Assembly (NCBI GenBank): GCA_037953625.1
Contig: CM075651.1
Coordinates: 110,051,001 to 110,115,000, forward strand
Reading direction: 5' to 3'
DNA from: Crotalaria pallida
Taxonomy: Eukaryota > Streptophyta > Magnoliopsida > Fabales > Fabaceae
DNA: 64,000 nucleotides
The notes under the pieces are model-generated. The model saw nothing but the letters and a program-made list of their open reading frames with translations, did not search any database and had not been told where the DNA came from. Shown here piece after piece: positions 33,897-44,447 of the stretch; position 1 is the stretch's first letter; every line of letters begins with the position of its first letter. Made by a program: the position numbers and the translations under genes.

Positions 33897-34473
33897 ACGT
33901 GATTTTAAACTCTGAACTGTTGAAACTGCATCATTTTGTGGCTGCTGCTGATGTTTTGTTGCTTGATTTCTATTTCATGTTTCATATGCATATTTCTGAC
34001 TATGTTATGTTTCTGTTTCATGTTTATGACTCTGTGGTTACTATGTTTTCGGACCTTGTGTATGGTCTAGTTTGCTTAGTTTCGTTTGATTATTTGCTAT
34101 GGTTGATATTTTTTTTGCTTTACACTATGATTTGCTGCATAGTGTGATACTCTGATATTATTGGCTTATGGTGCTATATTCGTTGTGCGTTTATATTCGT
34201 TGTTTATATTCGTTGTGGCACTATTGTGGTTTATTTTGGTATTGTTTTTAATGTTATATTATTTTTACCATTGTGAACTACTTACCTTCAACTTTTGGCA
34301 AAGGACTTTTCTTAATTTTACTATCTTTTTAATGATGCCAAAAGGGGGAGAATATTTTTGTTGATGTTGTTCTTGTAGGTTAAGTTTTATTATATTGTTC
34401 CTAGATGTTTTACATTTAGGGGGAGTATGTTAAAACTTAGTGCTTAATTGAAAAGGAGGTTTGTCATCATCAA

Positions 34474-34485
34474 AAAGGGGGAGTT
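34474..34485 (+). other. Polypurine tract of element D
   Basis: AAAAGGGGGAG followed by TTT lies directly before the 3' LTR. Similar AGGGGGAG runs are at about 34341 and 34417. Confidence 0.85.
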
Positions 34486-36031
34486 TGTAGGATTCTCATG
34501 TTTTGATGCTAACAATCTCTCTCCAAGCAACAACATTGGCAACAAGCAAGCTACACCACATGAAGATTAGAATTAGGATTTTTATTAATTCTATTTCAAT
34601 GTAATCTTTATTTTTATGCAATGCATCTCATTGGTGTGGGTAGCTTAGGTGATTTTAAGAATATTTAAATAATGTTTGATTAAGAGTGAAGATACTTTAA
34701 ATCTTGATTAAATAGCTCTATTAAAAGGTTTGTGAAAATTCCTTTTAGAAAAACCTTGTTTTTTATTCAGATTCTGATCAGTTTACTCGAGTAATGAGTA
34801 TTGGTTCACTCGAGTAATTTATGTCATGACAGGTTAATCGAGTAATGGTTTACACATCACTCGAGTAACTTAATCTGACATGTTTTAATCGAGTGAAGTT
34901 ATATGGTTTACTCGAGTAATTCAATCAGTGTTTTGAAAATTTTAAAAGGACTTAATTTTCTCTTTCACAGACATAGATATTCATTCTTACAATTTTCTAT
35001 ACACTTTCAAAAGCAATTCAAGAGCTATTTTTACATCTTTCAAGAGCTATCAAGATTCAACAAAGAACTTTTCATTCTTCACTCTATTTCTCTCATTGTT
35101 CAAAATATTCTTGAGATCATAATTTTGTTCTTAGTGGTTGTTGAAGATTTGCAATTTGTGATTGCATCATTGAAGTTTCAACACAAGTGAAGAATCTCAC
35201 AAGGAAGACTTTGAGGATCAAATCAAAGCAAGAAAAGAGGATTGGTTGGAAGCATCTTCAATCAATTAGCAAGGAAATCTAGAATACTCAAAAGGGGTAG
35301 ATTAGATCAAAGTGTTTGGTACACACTTTGTGTTGGGTTTTAAGATAGGAGAACTAAGAATCTAGTTGCATCTTAAAACATTGTAAAATCTACATTTGAA
35401 GATTTCTAGTGAAGAATCTCTCTTGATTCAAGAGGGGACTGGAGTAGCTTTCAAGTGGGTGAAAGTGAACCAGGATAAATCCTTGTGTCTCTTTTATTTT
35501 TTCATTCCTTGTATTGCATTAATTCATTAACAATTGCATTTTAGGTTAGAATTGGGATTTTCTTAATTCAACATAATTGATCTAAAATTGCATGTTAATA
35601 TTACTTGAAATTGTTCATATTAATCATTCATAATTTGTTGAATCATCATAGCATTGTTATTCTTGAAGAACTCTTTTCAAAACTGAGTTTTAATTGAATT
35701 TTACCCAGTTTACTCGAGTAAAGTTCTTGTCACTCGAGTAATCTGCTTTCAGTTTATGAACAATACTCGAGTAGGTTTTCTGTTACTCGAGTGATTTAAA
35801 AATTGCTTTCGTAATACTCGAGTGATTTGCTGAATACTCGAGTGAAATTATTTTTGCTTGCGTATTACTCGAGTGAAGACTTGAGTTACTCGAGTAATCT
35901 GACTTGAATTTTTAAGAAAATTTATTTTCATAAAATCATTCTCTTAGGTGGACGAAAAATCTGTAATAAGGCTTCAATATTCTATTCACCCCCCCTCTAG
36001 ACTATTTTGAGCCGCTTGTTGCTTTCCAACA
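34486..36031 (+). repeat. 3' LTR of element D
   Basis: It is 1546 bp, the same length as the 5' LTR and with no difference found on reading, including the 14 palindrome copies. It is followed by TSD GAAGG. Confidence 0.95.
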
Positions 36032-36454
36032 GAAGGAGCTTACACGAGCATGGCCGAGCAGGATCACATTCCACAACGTGGAATGTGAGAATAGTTGGGA
36101 AACTAATGGCGGTCAAGAGTCTTATTTTGGAAACATTAAATATTTTGTTGATGTAACTAAAGCTAGTAGTTGTTTTTGTGGAAAAAACTAAAGTGTTTTA
36201 AGACTTGTGTATATGTTTATAAACTTGATGTAATAGTGCTAAGTCACACTGTTTATATTTTGCCCTGCTGGCAACTGAAATGATATGAATGAATATTATG
36301 AACAGGTTGAAGGTGAACAAATTTTTGGAAAGCTAAGAAAACAAAGGAAACTCCGTCCGTTTGACGGGAAAATTTTTATATGTTAAAAGAAAATTTCAAG
36401 TTCATTATTTTGAATAAGGGTACTTAGGGTCGAATAATTAGGGTGTTACAGTTT

Positions 36455-36466
36455 TGGTATCAGAGC
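36455..36466 (+). other. Primer-binding site of element C (initiator tRNA-Met)
   Basis: TGGTATCAGAGC lies four bases after the LTR end at 36450. G (62806) and F (56765) have the same PBS. Confidence 0.93.
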
Positions 36467-36627
36467 AGTTTCCCTCGGCCTTTGGAATTATGAGCTACTC
36501 CAGTAATTACTCACCGAGCGAGTAATCGATAATTATAGTTTAGAGTCTAGAGTCTATTGATAGGATGTTTATACTGTTAACTATGCTATTAAGCATTAAC
36601 TGTCGGCCTTGTGCATGACTAAACAGA

Positions 36628-37773
36628 ATGGCTGGTAGACGGATCGGTAATGATGGGATCCGAGCTATTCTGGAGCAGATGGCTAAGATGCAACAGGATC
36701 AGGGGAACAACATCGCAGCAGCAGCTGCAGCAGCAGCAGCAGCAACAGCGACTGCAATGATTCCTCAACCCTCAGCTCCAGTGGCTATCGATTGGTTGGC
36801 GTGGTTCAGAAAGAACGATCCGCAGAAGTTCGAAGGTGGGTTCAATCCCGATGGGGCACAGCTATGGTTGCAAGAGATCGAGAAGATTCTCAATACTATG
36901 GCACCACCAGAGGAACAGAAGGTTCTGCTAGCACAGTACATGCTGACTAATGAAGCGGAACATTGGTGGCAACAAATGCGGAGGGGTCTGGAGGCTAACC
37001 ACCAGGCGATCACTTGGCAATTGTTCAAGGACCGTTTTCTGGGAAAGTACTTTCCTGAAGATGTTCGAAGGGAGAAGGAGATAACTTTTCTGCAGCTCGT
37101 GCAAGGGAACATGAGCGTCGGAGAATATGCTGCTAGGTTTGAGGACCTAATCCGTTATGCGGGAAGTTACAGGGATGCCGATGAAAGGACAAAGTGCATC
37201 AAGTTCGAGACCGGACTTCATTCTGAGATCAAAATGGCTTTTGAGTATCAAAACATCTCCAACCTGTCTCAGTTGATCAACATGACTAGCACTTATGAAA
37301 AGAGTAGGGAGCGCAGGGCAGAGGAGAAAAGAAACAAGAAGGTACAGAAAGTTGGGGGTCCGACTCGGGGAAAAGGACCAATTCTGGAATCAAAACCTTA
37401 TGCCCAACACGACGTAGCTCCAGTAGCTCCCGGGGTTAAGGATAAGAATGGGAATACTATGGGAACCTATCCACTTTGCTCACATTGTGGAAAGAAGCAT
37501 GAGGGAGAATGCTGGTATCGGAATCAAACCAGGGGGAATTTCACTTGTTTTCTGTGCGGACAACCAGGACATTTTTCTTCGACTTGTCCCACAAAGATTC
37601 CGAAGAAAGAAGTCAATGTTACAAAGGTGCAACAAGCGGGAAAGAGTCAACCTGCTTTTAAGGGAAAACTGTACACCATGAACAGGGAGGAGGTCGATCT
37701 AGCTGACATAGTCGCAGGTATAGATTGTTTAGTAATGCCCGTGCAATATCCCATTAGTTTTAATATCACATAA
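36628..37773 (+). CDS. gag: gag of element C (381 residues), the only gene of this element
   Basis: From ATG 36628 it encodes a short N-terminus with a glutamine/alanine stretch, then a Retrotrans_gag domain (WLAWFRKNDPQKFEGGF, EHWWQQMRRGL, FKDRFLGKYFPEDVRREKE, GNMSVGEYAARFEDL), a basic linker, an irregular Cys/His group (CSHCGKKHEGEC) and a classical CCHC knuckle (CFLCGQPGHFSSTC). It ends after NREEVDLADIV, about where the chromovirus protease would start, with a natural-looking stop. It is the capsid/nucleocapsid protein that would package the RNA. The frame is intact although the element has no pol, suggesting gag may have been kept by use or lost pol recently. Confidence 0.92.
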   Translation: MAGRRIGNDGIRAILEQMAKMQQDQGNNIAAAAAAAAAATATAMIPQPSAPVAIDWLAWFRKNDPQKFEGGFNPDGAQLWLQEIEKILNTMAPPEEQKVLLAQYMLTNEAEHWWQQMRRGLEANHQAITWQLFKDRFLGKYFPEDVRREKEITFLQLVQGNMSVGEYAARFEDLIRYAGSYRDADERTKCIKFETGLHSEIKMAFEYQNISNLSQLINMTSTYEKSRERRAEEKRNKKVQKVGGPTRGKGPILESKPYAQHDVAPVAPGVKDKNGNTMGTYPLCSHCGKKHEGECWYRNQTRGNFTCFLCGQPGHFSSTCPTKIPKKEVNVTKVQQAGKSQPAFKGKLYTMNREEVDLADIVAGIDCLVMPVQYPISFNIT

Positions 37774-38328
37774 CTGATTTTTCCTCCTTAGAAGTTATTT
37801 GGAAATATCATGTTCCTTAAGATAGAACCATCCTGTGAATCTTTAACGCATTCATCCGATCTATGCTTCTTAGTAGCAGGGTAGAAACAATTAGAAGAAA
37901 TGTCGAGTTGTAGAATTCAATTCCAAACTAATCAAGCCCAGTGATGATATTGTTATTTAATACTATATAAGATTAGAATTGATCACTCTAATTCTTGCAT
38001 ATGTTGAGTAATGATATTATCAATAAGCCCAACAATGGGATCACTATTAGTAGATGGAAGATTGAAACTGATCATTTTGATTTATCCGCCTACCAATAGT
38101 TGATGTCATTGCCGAATCTCATATCCAAGATTGTACCAAACGAGCTTAGCATCGGAAGTTTTACTCTTTGTTTAGTGCGAAGCCCTAGTAGTACGCAGAA
38201 TCTAAGTGGGGGAGTGAAACCAAGAGGATATAGTAGCACAACCAAAGAAACTTGCGATTGGGATGATTCTCCATTTGAAGGAATTGATCGGAATTTCGGG
38301 GACGAAATTCTAATAAGTGGGGGAGAAT
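37774..38328 (+). other. Interior of element C after gag: no pol; polypurine tract at the end
   Basis: There are about 555 bases where pol would be. A 77-residue frame at 38100-38333 is not recognised. The block 37935-38090 has two diverged copies of a TTAGAATTGATCACTCTAAT-like motif, and related copies occur in the interior of G (63240-63400). The end carries GGGGACGAAATTCTAATAAGTGGGGGAGAAT, split here only for description: a chromovirus-like block followed by the purine tract at about 38316-38328. Confidence 0.75.
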
Positions 38329-41002
38329 TGTAACATCCTAAACTTTATTTTAAAAGAATTATTAAATAAAAACCTAAGAAAAATTGAAATGATGACTTAA
38401 CGAATTTTGGTAGATAGGTGAGTGGTGATTATAAGTCCTAGGGGTTGTATAGAAGGCAGTTGTGGCTTTGGGCAAAGTCGTATAAGCGAAATCGGGAGTT
38501 AAATCAGCGTTTTAGATGTTAGAAATCGACCGAAAAGAGAAAATTAGGAATTTATCATGGGATGATAAGAAAATAAATTCCAACGTTGGATGTGAAGTTT
38601 ATGGGGTGAAGAAGCATGTCTAAAAATTTGGACTCGATCCGACGGTTAACGAAAAAGTTACGGCGAATCGAAGGTTGGAAATCCAGATTTTCGCCCAGGC
38701 GCACCAGCCATGCGCCCAGGCGGGTGCACTGTTCATTGGTGCACCAGACAGTGGGAAATCCGCCTAGGCGAGGCACCAACTCGCCCAGGCGCGCCCAAGG
38801 CGCATCAGCACGCACCAGTGTTGCATCTGGCGCGCCAATCCTCCCTCTGACCGCACCAGAAAGACGCACCACGCACCCGGCCAGAAAACTGGTGCAGTCC
38901 TCGCGCCCAGGCGAGCCAGGCGTGCGCCCAGGCGCGCGTGCGCAGCAGCACCAGATCTGGTGCGTCCATTTCATGACTTGGGGCCAAAGTTCCATTTCTG
39001 GCCACACGATTTGCATCAGCTCTAAGGCTGATCATAAGGGCATCAAGGGCCACTCATTCTACCACCCTCCAACACCAATCCAAGCCCTCTTCCTCCCATC
39101 TTCTCTCAAGGCTCAAGAACATCAAAGCACCATTCAATCACCCAAACACACAAGATCAAGCAAATCAACCACTCAAACCTCATCAACATCAAATATCCGT
39201 CATGAAGTGAGCCCAAGACATCATCATCATCATCTCTTCCATCCTCTTCATTAGGGTTTAGAACCCCTATTATCATTACCACACATATACCCAATGATCA
39301 AGAATCACCAACACTCCTCATGACTTTCATCAAGCATTGGGCATGAAAATGGATTAGAACTCACCTCCTTTCTTCCTACACCACACGAATTGTCCCTCTC
39401 TTCTCCCTCTTGAATTTCAAGTTCCACCAACACTTGGGGTAAGTAGAGTCTTAAGGCATGATATTAATCCCTTTCCAACTCTTTTTAGCTCATTAAAATT
39501 GTATTTAATCTCCTCTAGGGTTCAAGCTTCTCTCATTCCTAGTGGATCAAGCCTCAAGGTCACCATCAACTTCTCAATTCGAAGCTAAGGAATCATCACA
39601 TAGGACCTCCCTCACCTCAAGGAACTCTTATATTTTCTGGATTTGAGGTAAGAAGGGAAGTGTTACCTCTACTTAGAGGGTATTTTTCTAGCTTGTATAT
39701 AGGGGGAATTAAGGGTAGGAATTAAAATAGAAAAGAGGAACCTTAGGGTAAATGACGGGATTAGAATATGGTACAATTGAACTATGAATTATAATTTAGG
39801 AATATGCAAGTTTCTATATGTAATTGTGGTTGCTTTAACAAAAACTGGGTTTAATGATGATGATGGTAGAATATGGCATGGCTTGGGGATTTACAATGAA
39901 CATAGTGATTAGGAAGTTGATTATGATATTAATTCTAGTGGTTGGAATGGAAATGCAATGAACATGAGACAATTGGGAATATTGATGTTGGATGTAGATC
40001 ATACTCTGGTCGGAATGTCAATAATGAATGTAGCGATTAGGAAGTTGATTATATCATTAACTTTAGTGTTTAGAATGGAGAGAATTATATATTGTTTTCA
40101 TGACCCTCCGAAAGGAGTGGATATTGTTTTCATGACCCTCCGAAAGGAGTGGATATTGTTTTCATGACCCTCCGAAAGGAGTGGATATTATTTTCATGAC
40201 TCTCCGAAAGGAGTGGATATAATTATCACGACCCCTCATATGAAGTGAATTATATCAGGACCTCTATAGAAGAGTGGAATATTATATGGACAGAACCCTC
40301 CATTAGAGTGAGTATTAAATGAGAATAAGAGGATAGATAGACAAGTGTGTAAATGATAGAATGAAATGATAGAATTCAAGAAAGGTTGAGGAAAGAGTTG
40401 AAAGGAATAAGAAATGAATATGGTCAATAATGGGGTATTAAGGAATCAAGGGAAATTGAAATAGAAAATATAATTCAAGTGATAACAGGTAGTAATCTCT
40501 TAGTTGTTCTCTATGTCATTTTAGGATGTATTTTCTAAGTTCTGTGTAATGCTACCCTTCTTGATATATTTTTACAGGTGAAGAAGGAGCTTACACGAGC
40601 ATGGCCGAGCAGGATCACATTCCACAACGTGGAATGTGAGAATAGTTGGGAAACTAATGGCGGTCAAGAGTCTTATTTTGGAAACATTAAATATTTTGTT
40701 GATGTAACTAAAGCTAGTAGTTGTTTTTCTGGAAAATACTAAAGTGTTTTAAGACTTGTGTATATGTTTATAAACTTGATGTAATAGTGCTAAGTCGCAC
40801 TGTTTATATTTTGCCCTGCTGGCAACTGAAATGATATGAATGAATATTATGAACAGGTTGAAGGTGAAACAAATTTTTGGAAAGCTAAGAAAACAAAGGA
40901 AACTCCGTCCGTTTGACGGGAAAATTTTTATATGTTAAAAGAAAATTTCAAGTTCATTATTTTGAATAAGGGTACTTAGGGTCGAATAATTAGGGTGTTA
41001 CA
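38329..41002 (+). repeat. 3' LTR of element C (2674 bp, uninterrupted)
   Basis: It runs TGTAACATCC...GGGTGTTACA and is followed by TSD CCACA. It holds the GC-rich GCCCAGGCG block at 38690-38950, splice-like signals (donor TTTGAG|GTAAGAAG near 39648, acceptor TTTTTACAG near 40578) and four 32-bp repeats. The two LTRs differ at scattered bases, for example CCACCGTTGG/CCAACGTTGG. Confidence 0.93.
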
Positions 41003-41007
41003 CCACA

Positions 41008-41605
41008 TATACATTGTATGTCTCCTCACGGTCAGAGGACAACAATACAAACCATATTCTCTTTTCATTTTCTTTTCCTTTTTCCTTATTTCTCTTTCTC
41101 TTTTTATTTTTGCACCACTAGGAATTAATGCACCTGCTAGGCAATTCACCACCTACTAGGGACTTTACACCTGTCAGGACTGAGACACCCATTAGGCATC
41201 ACCCGTTAGGACAACGCAATGAAATTTCCATAATTATTCATTTCTCTCAATTCCAGTCCACATTTTATTATCTTTTTTAGGTGGTTATGCAGTGTATTGA
41301 TCCATTGGTGCACCGACGCCTAACGGGAATTTAGGACCTAATGGGCAATTCACCTGACAGGAAATTGGCCCTAGCAGGCAATTCACCACCTAGCAGGGCA
41401 CCTAGTGTGACGGTGCATCCAAGGATCAACCACACTACATTCCTTTTATTCCATATCAAAACTCATCCACAAAAGTCAAGCACAACATACACACCATTCA
41501 TCAAATACTCAGAGAATTGCAAGTAATATCCAGAATTCACTTTCATCATTTTTTAGCAGACATAATCAATCCTTTAATTTATAAATCAATCCACAAATTA
41601 CCAAG
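41008..41605 (-). repeat. Continuation of LTR E after element C, with inverted-repeat array
   Basis: Bases 41110-41430 match solo LTR H (10081-10420) closely and carry the CCTNNNAGG-type palindromes. It ends at CCAAG, the presumed TSD of F. No gene is seen. Confidence 0.75.
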
Positions 41606-41716
41606 TGTGAGACCCACAATTTTACCCAATTTATTTGAGAATTTATATTTGAATTTAAAATATTATATTTGATTTTTGATAAATTATGATACCTGAATTT
41701 AATTAAAATCGTATGT

Positions 41717-41766
41717 TATATATATATATATATGCACGTGGTATATATATTATATATATATATATA
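41717..41766. repeat. TA-rich microsatellite in LTR F
   Basis: Two runs of alternating T and A lie around GCACGTGG (a G-box-like CACGTG). Confidence 0.85.
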
Positions 41767-42845
41767 CATACCAATGTTTTCTCTAAAGTATTTAAATTAT
41801 ATTCTTAAGATGAAATATTTTAAGGTATAGTATTTGATTTAAACGATCTTAGAAAATGAAATGCTTTTGAAGGATTAAGGTGTTCTATCTTTAGAAATTC
41901 ATATCTTTTAAACCGTACGTCGAAAAATTATAAATGATATGTCAAAACGACCGTATCGAAGCGTAGATTATGAAAATGCAAAGCTTTGATTTTTATTTTG
42001 GATTTTTCGAAATTTTATCACTGCTACAGTACTGAACGAATTTTTGAGTTTTAAGTGTAAAGGTGTGGTTTTAATGCATTTAATGACTCTTTGACCCAAA
42101 AATACTTTTATGTGAATAGAAAATGTATTTTTAAAAATCCCTGATTGGCTACACCATCGAAATAAAATATATTTTCGTATTTTTAAATTATCAATTTATT
42201 TGAAAGCTTATGAAGAGCATTTTTGGAGGAAATGATCTTAGAACTTCAAAAATTCATAACTTTCAAACCGTAAGTCCAAAAATTATAAATTTTATAAGAA
42301 AACGATCGTATCGAAATGTAGTATTTGAATATGTTAAAATAAAATTTTATTTGGACATCTACGATAAAAATTACTGTACAGTAGGAAGAACGAATTTTGG
42401 TATTTTAAACTTAGGAAAAATTATTTTGGAGCCTAATGTAAATTATTAGACTATAAAATATTTTTATTTATACATTTAAATAATTATCTGGATGCTCATT
42501 GGCTGCACCGTCCAGAGCTTATTATTTTTCTAATTATTTCCGAAATTTTTGAGTAAAGGCTTTATTATGATTGGTTGTTGAAGAGGTGAATTCAAAAATG
42601 AGCCAATGAAAATTTTTCTCCTCATTTTGGTCAAGGGTGCCGTCCAAAATAATGAAGGAAAGAGGGAGATATTTTGTTCAGCAAATTACAAGAAACATCT
42701 TGAATTAAGGCTTTAGTTTTAGGGAAAATCATCATTAATGCAAGTGCATGTTCCAAAGGATGAATTTGAAAATTTTTGACCAATTTTGATGAGAGGGGGG
42801 CGTGTATTCAGACTTGGAGAGGAGGAAAAATATTTTCACTTCACC

Positions 42846-42853
42846 TATAAATA
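42846..42853 (+). promoter_or_regulatory. TATA box of LTR F
   Basis: TATAAATA in the context TTCACCTATAAATAGATGC lies in a U3-like region. A start of transcription about 30 bases on (near 42877, after the CACTTTTTCACACACA stretch) would be expected. If right, U3 is about 1.25 kb and the transcribed R-U5 about 4.3 kb. Confidence 0.7.
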
Positions 42854-43633
42854 GATGCATAGCTTCATCACTTTTTCACACACATGTTACAAGCATTTTG
42901 AGAGGAAAAAATTCAAAAGAGAGACTGTGAAAGAGAGGGGTGGTGCGTGGCACTCTTGAGGGGAGGAAGGAAAATTTTTCATTATCATTCTTGAAGATCA
43001 CTTTGCTTAAGGAAGAGATCTAACTCTAGAACCTATGCTTTACTTTGTTTTAATCTCTTATTTCATTATTCTTTTCTATGGATATGAATTATAAACTAAA
43101 ATCTCTAAATACTTTTTGATATAGATTTTTGAATTATGTATATGAATGATGTTATTAGTCATATGAACAAAGAATGAAAAGGGACTCAAGATGAGGTTTA
43201 AAGAAATGTTTCATTTCCCCTTTTTATTCAATGTAATGACCAACTTTTGATGATGATATGGGAAATAATATTCTGGATATTTTTTTCTAAGTAATAAAAG
43301 GTTATTGTCTTCAAATTATATGAAATTGTATTTTAGAAATTGTTGTGTAAACTTTGTTGTTTTCATTGTGATGCTTTTGTTGATTTTAAAAAAAAAGGAT
43401 ATGTAATTAAGAACAATGAGTAAATAATGATGAACAAAACAATAAAAAATTGATAGTGATGATGATGGTGTAGGCTGTGAGGCCTATGGGTTGTTTTTGA
43501 GTGAAAATAACAATTTATATATGTGTATGATAGATTGATACTTTGTTAGAATGAATAAAAACTTAATATGTTATTTGAAAATCATTTATTTATTTATTTT
43601 GTTTTATTTTTTTTATTTTTGGCCGTGAGTTAT

Positions 43634-43666
43634 ATGTATATATATATATATACATATATATACATG
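43634..43666. repeat. TA-rich microsatellite in LTR F
   Basis: Alternating T and A with ATAC steps. J is inserted nearby at another AT run (TSD ATATA). Confidence 0.85.
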
Positions 43667-43831
43667 GTAGTTGTTTGATAATATGTGTATATTTAATAAG
43701 TGATTTTTCTTAAAAATATTATTTTCTATTCTAAGTGGAGTTTAAAGTAAGTGTTTAGAATAGAGGAAATTAGATAACTAAAGTGTTTATATGTTTATAA
43801 AAAAATTAAAAGTACTTTTCCTATTTATATA

Positions 43832-44393
43832 TGTGGTGGACTCGGCCTAGCCGAGCTCCATGTAGCCCTCGCTCAGGACCTAAGGACCCTTCAGAAAGCC
43901 CTCTGTATCCTTGGCCGAGCTCAAAGCTCAACGGCCGAACAGACATCAGACACGGGCCGACCTCATGCTCCTATCAAGGTCCGACCTCCTTGTCCGACAC
44001 CTCCCAGAGTTCGACACCACCCTGAATCTGACACCTCCCCCAGAGTCCGATACCAAGGACAAGATGACGTGTCTCACCTTATCCACAAGGACAGCTCATC
44101 CACAAGGACAGCTCATCCACTCATGGCTCAGTACAGGCTGACCCTACTTGGGCCTCAAGCAAGCCCATTAGGGCAACCAGCTCCCCCCTATAAGTAGCTC
44201 CGTACTACATGGGGCTTAGGTACGTCCTCTAACCCTAATTATCACCCTCACACACCAGTGATTAGGGTTACTTCTTGGCTTTTTCCTTAGCCACCTGAGC
44301 ACTCCCACCAAACATCACAGATAAACCTAGACGGAGGCTTCCCCAAGGTCTTCTTCCCCAGCCTTAGGGGATCTCACAGTCTAGGACATCACA
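43832..44393 (+). repeat. 5' LTR of element J
   Basis: It is 562 bp, TGTGGTGGAC...GACATCACA. It is longer than the 3' LTR because a CCGACACCTCCC-type segment (about 43990-44040) and a CCACAAGGACAGCTCAT unit (44084-44117) are doubled or were lost in the other copy. TATAAGTA at 44189-44196 is a TATA box, also at 53204-53211 in the 3' LTR. Confidence 0.95.
44189..44196 (+). promoter_or_regulatory. TATA box of the 5' LTR of J
   Basis: TATAAGTA in CCCCCTATAAGTAGCTCC. The same motif is kept in the 3' LTR at 53204-53211. Confidence 0.65.
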
Positions 44394-44394
44394 T

Positions 44395-44412
44395 TGGCAC
44401 CGTCTGTGGGGA
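44395..44412 (+). other. Primer-binding site of element J
   Basis: TGGCACCGTCTGTGGGGA lies one base after the LTR. This sequence with minor changes is common after the LTR of Tat-type elements. I do not assign the tRNA. Confidence 0.8.
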
Positions 44413-44447
44413 AAGAGAAACTTCATCCCCATCCAAAAGATTCTACC

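Larger units (their letters stand above)
33419..34485 (+). other. 3' spacer of element D with palindrome array and three polypurine runs
   Basis: The spacer has no recognised gene; small Phe/Leu/Val-rich frames (33875-34147, 34161-34364) follow from T-rich DNA. Ten copies of CACTCGAGTAA-like palindromes occur at 33665-33896. Three purine runs with AGGGGGAG occur near 34341, 34417 and 34475; the last abuts the LTR and is the likely primer. Confidence 0.75.
26893..36031 (+). mobile_element. Element D: SIRE-like Ty1/copia retrotransposon, apparently recent
   Basis: D is a complete 9139-bp element: two 1546-bp LTRs, initiator tRNA-Met PBS, gag, pol in copia order (protease, integrase, RT, RNase H), a 1-kb 3' spacer and a polypurine tract. 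TSD is GAAGG (26888-26892 and 36032-36036). It lies in the 5' LTR of C. The LTRs look identical on inspection, so it is the youngest insertion visible. A large gag with two zinc knuckles, long LTRs and a long 3' spacer fit the SIRE/Maximus lineage. No env-like frame is seen. Confidence 0.95.
16146..36450 (+). repeat. 5' LTR of element C, split by B and D
   Basis: The LTR pieces are 16146-16151, 24672-26892 and 36037-36450, together about 2641 bp, against 2674 bp for the 3' LTR. The difference is one extra 32-bp unit in the tandem repeat of the 3' LTR. The pieces join cleanly once each insertion and one copy of its TSD (GTAAC, GAAGG) are removed. It ends at 36450, four bases before the PBS. 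Confidence 0.92.
16146..41002 (+). mobile_element. Element C: gag-only Ty3/gypsy (chromovirus-type) retrotransposon, split by B and D
   Basis: C starts TGTAAC at 16146 and ends TGTTACA at 41002, flanked by CCACA at 16141-16145 and 41003-41007. It has long LTRs (about 2.65 kb), an initiator tRNA-Met PBS, one gag gene and a polypurine tract, but no protease, RT or integrase. B is inserted six bases into its 5' LTR and D further inside the same LTR. Without them C is about 7.2 kb. The structure fits the class of gag-only LTR elements reported in plants as TR-GAG. It would depend on a related autonomous element; G in this window has a related LTR. Confidence 0.92.
15719..41605 (-). mobile_element. 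Element or solo LTR E, minus orientation, split by C and F; far end not in window
   Basis: E begins TGTAACACCCC at 15719, which read on the minus strand is an LTR 3' end (GGGGTGTTACA). Its own sequence in the window is 15719-16145 and 41008-41605; C (with TSD CCACA) fills the gap, and F begins at 41606 with a presumed TSD CCAAG (41601-41605). The stretch 41110-41430 closely matches 10081-10420 of solo LTR H. Near its end a splice acceptor-like AACATTTTAG|GTGC (minus, boundary at 15917) precedes AAGGAGCTTGAAG, resembling C and H. Whether E is a solo LTR or a whole element cannot be told, since the other end lies beyond the window. Confidence 0.8.

Noticed and set aside
34161..34364. Phe/Leu-rich frame in the D spacer as a membrane protein or env
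   Set aside because: It follows from T-rich DNA and overlaps purine runs; too short and without family resemblance.
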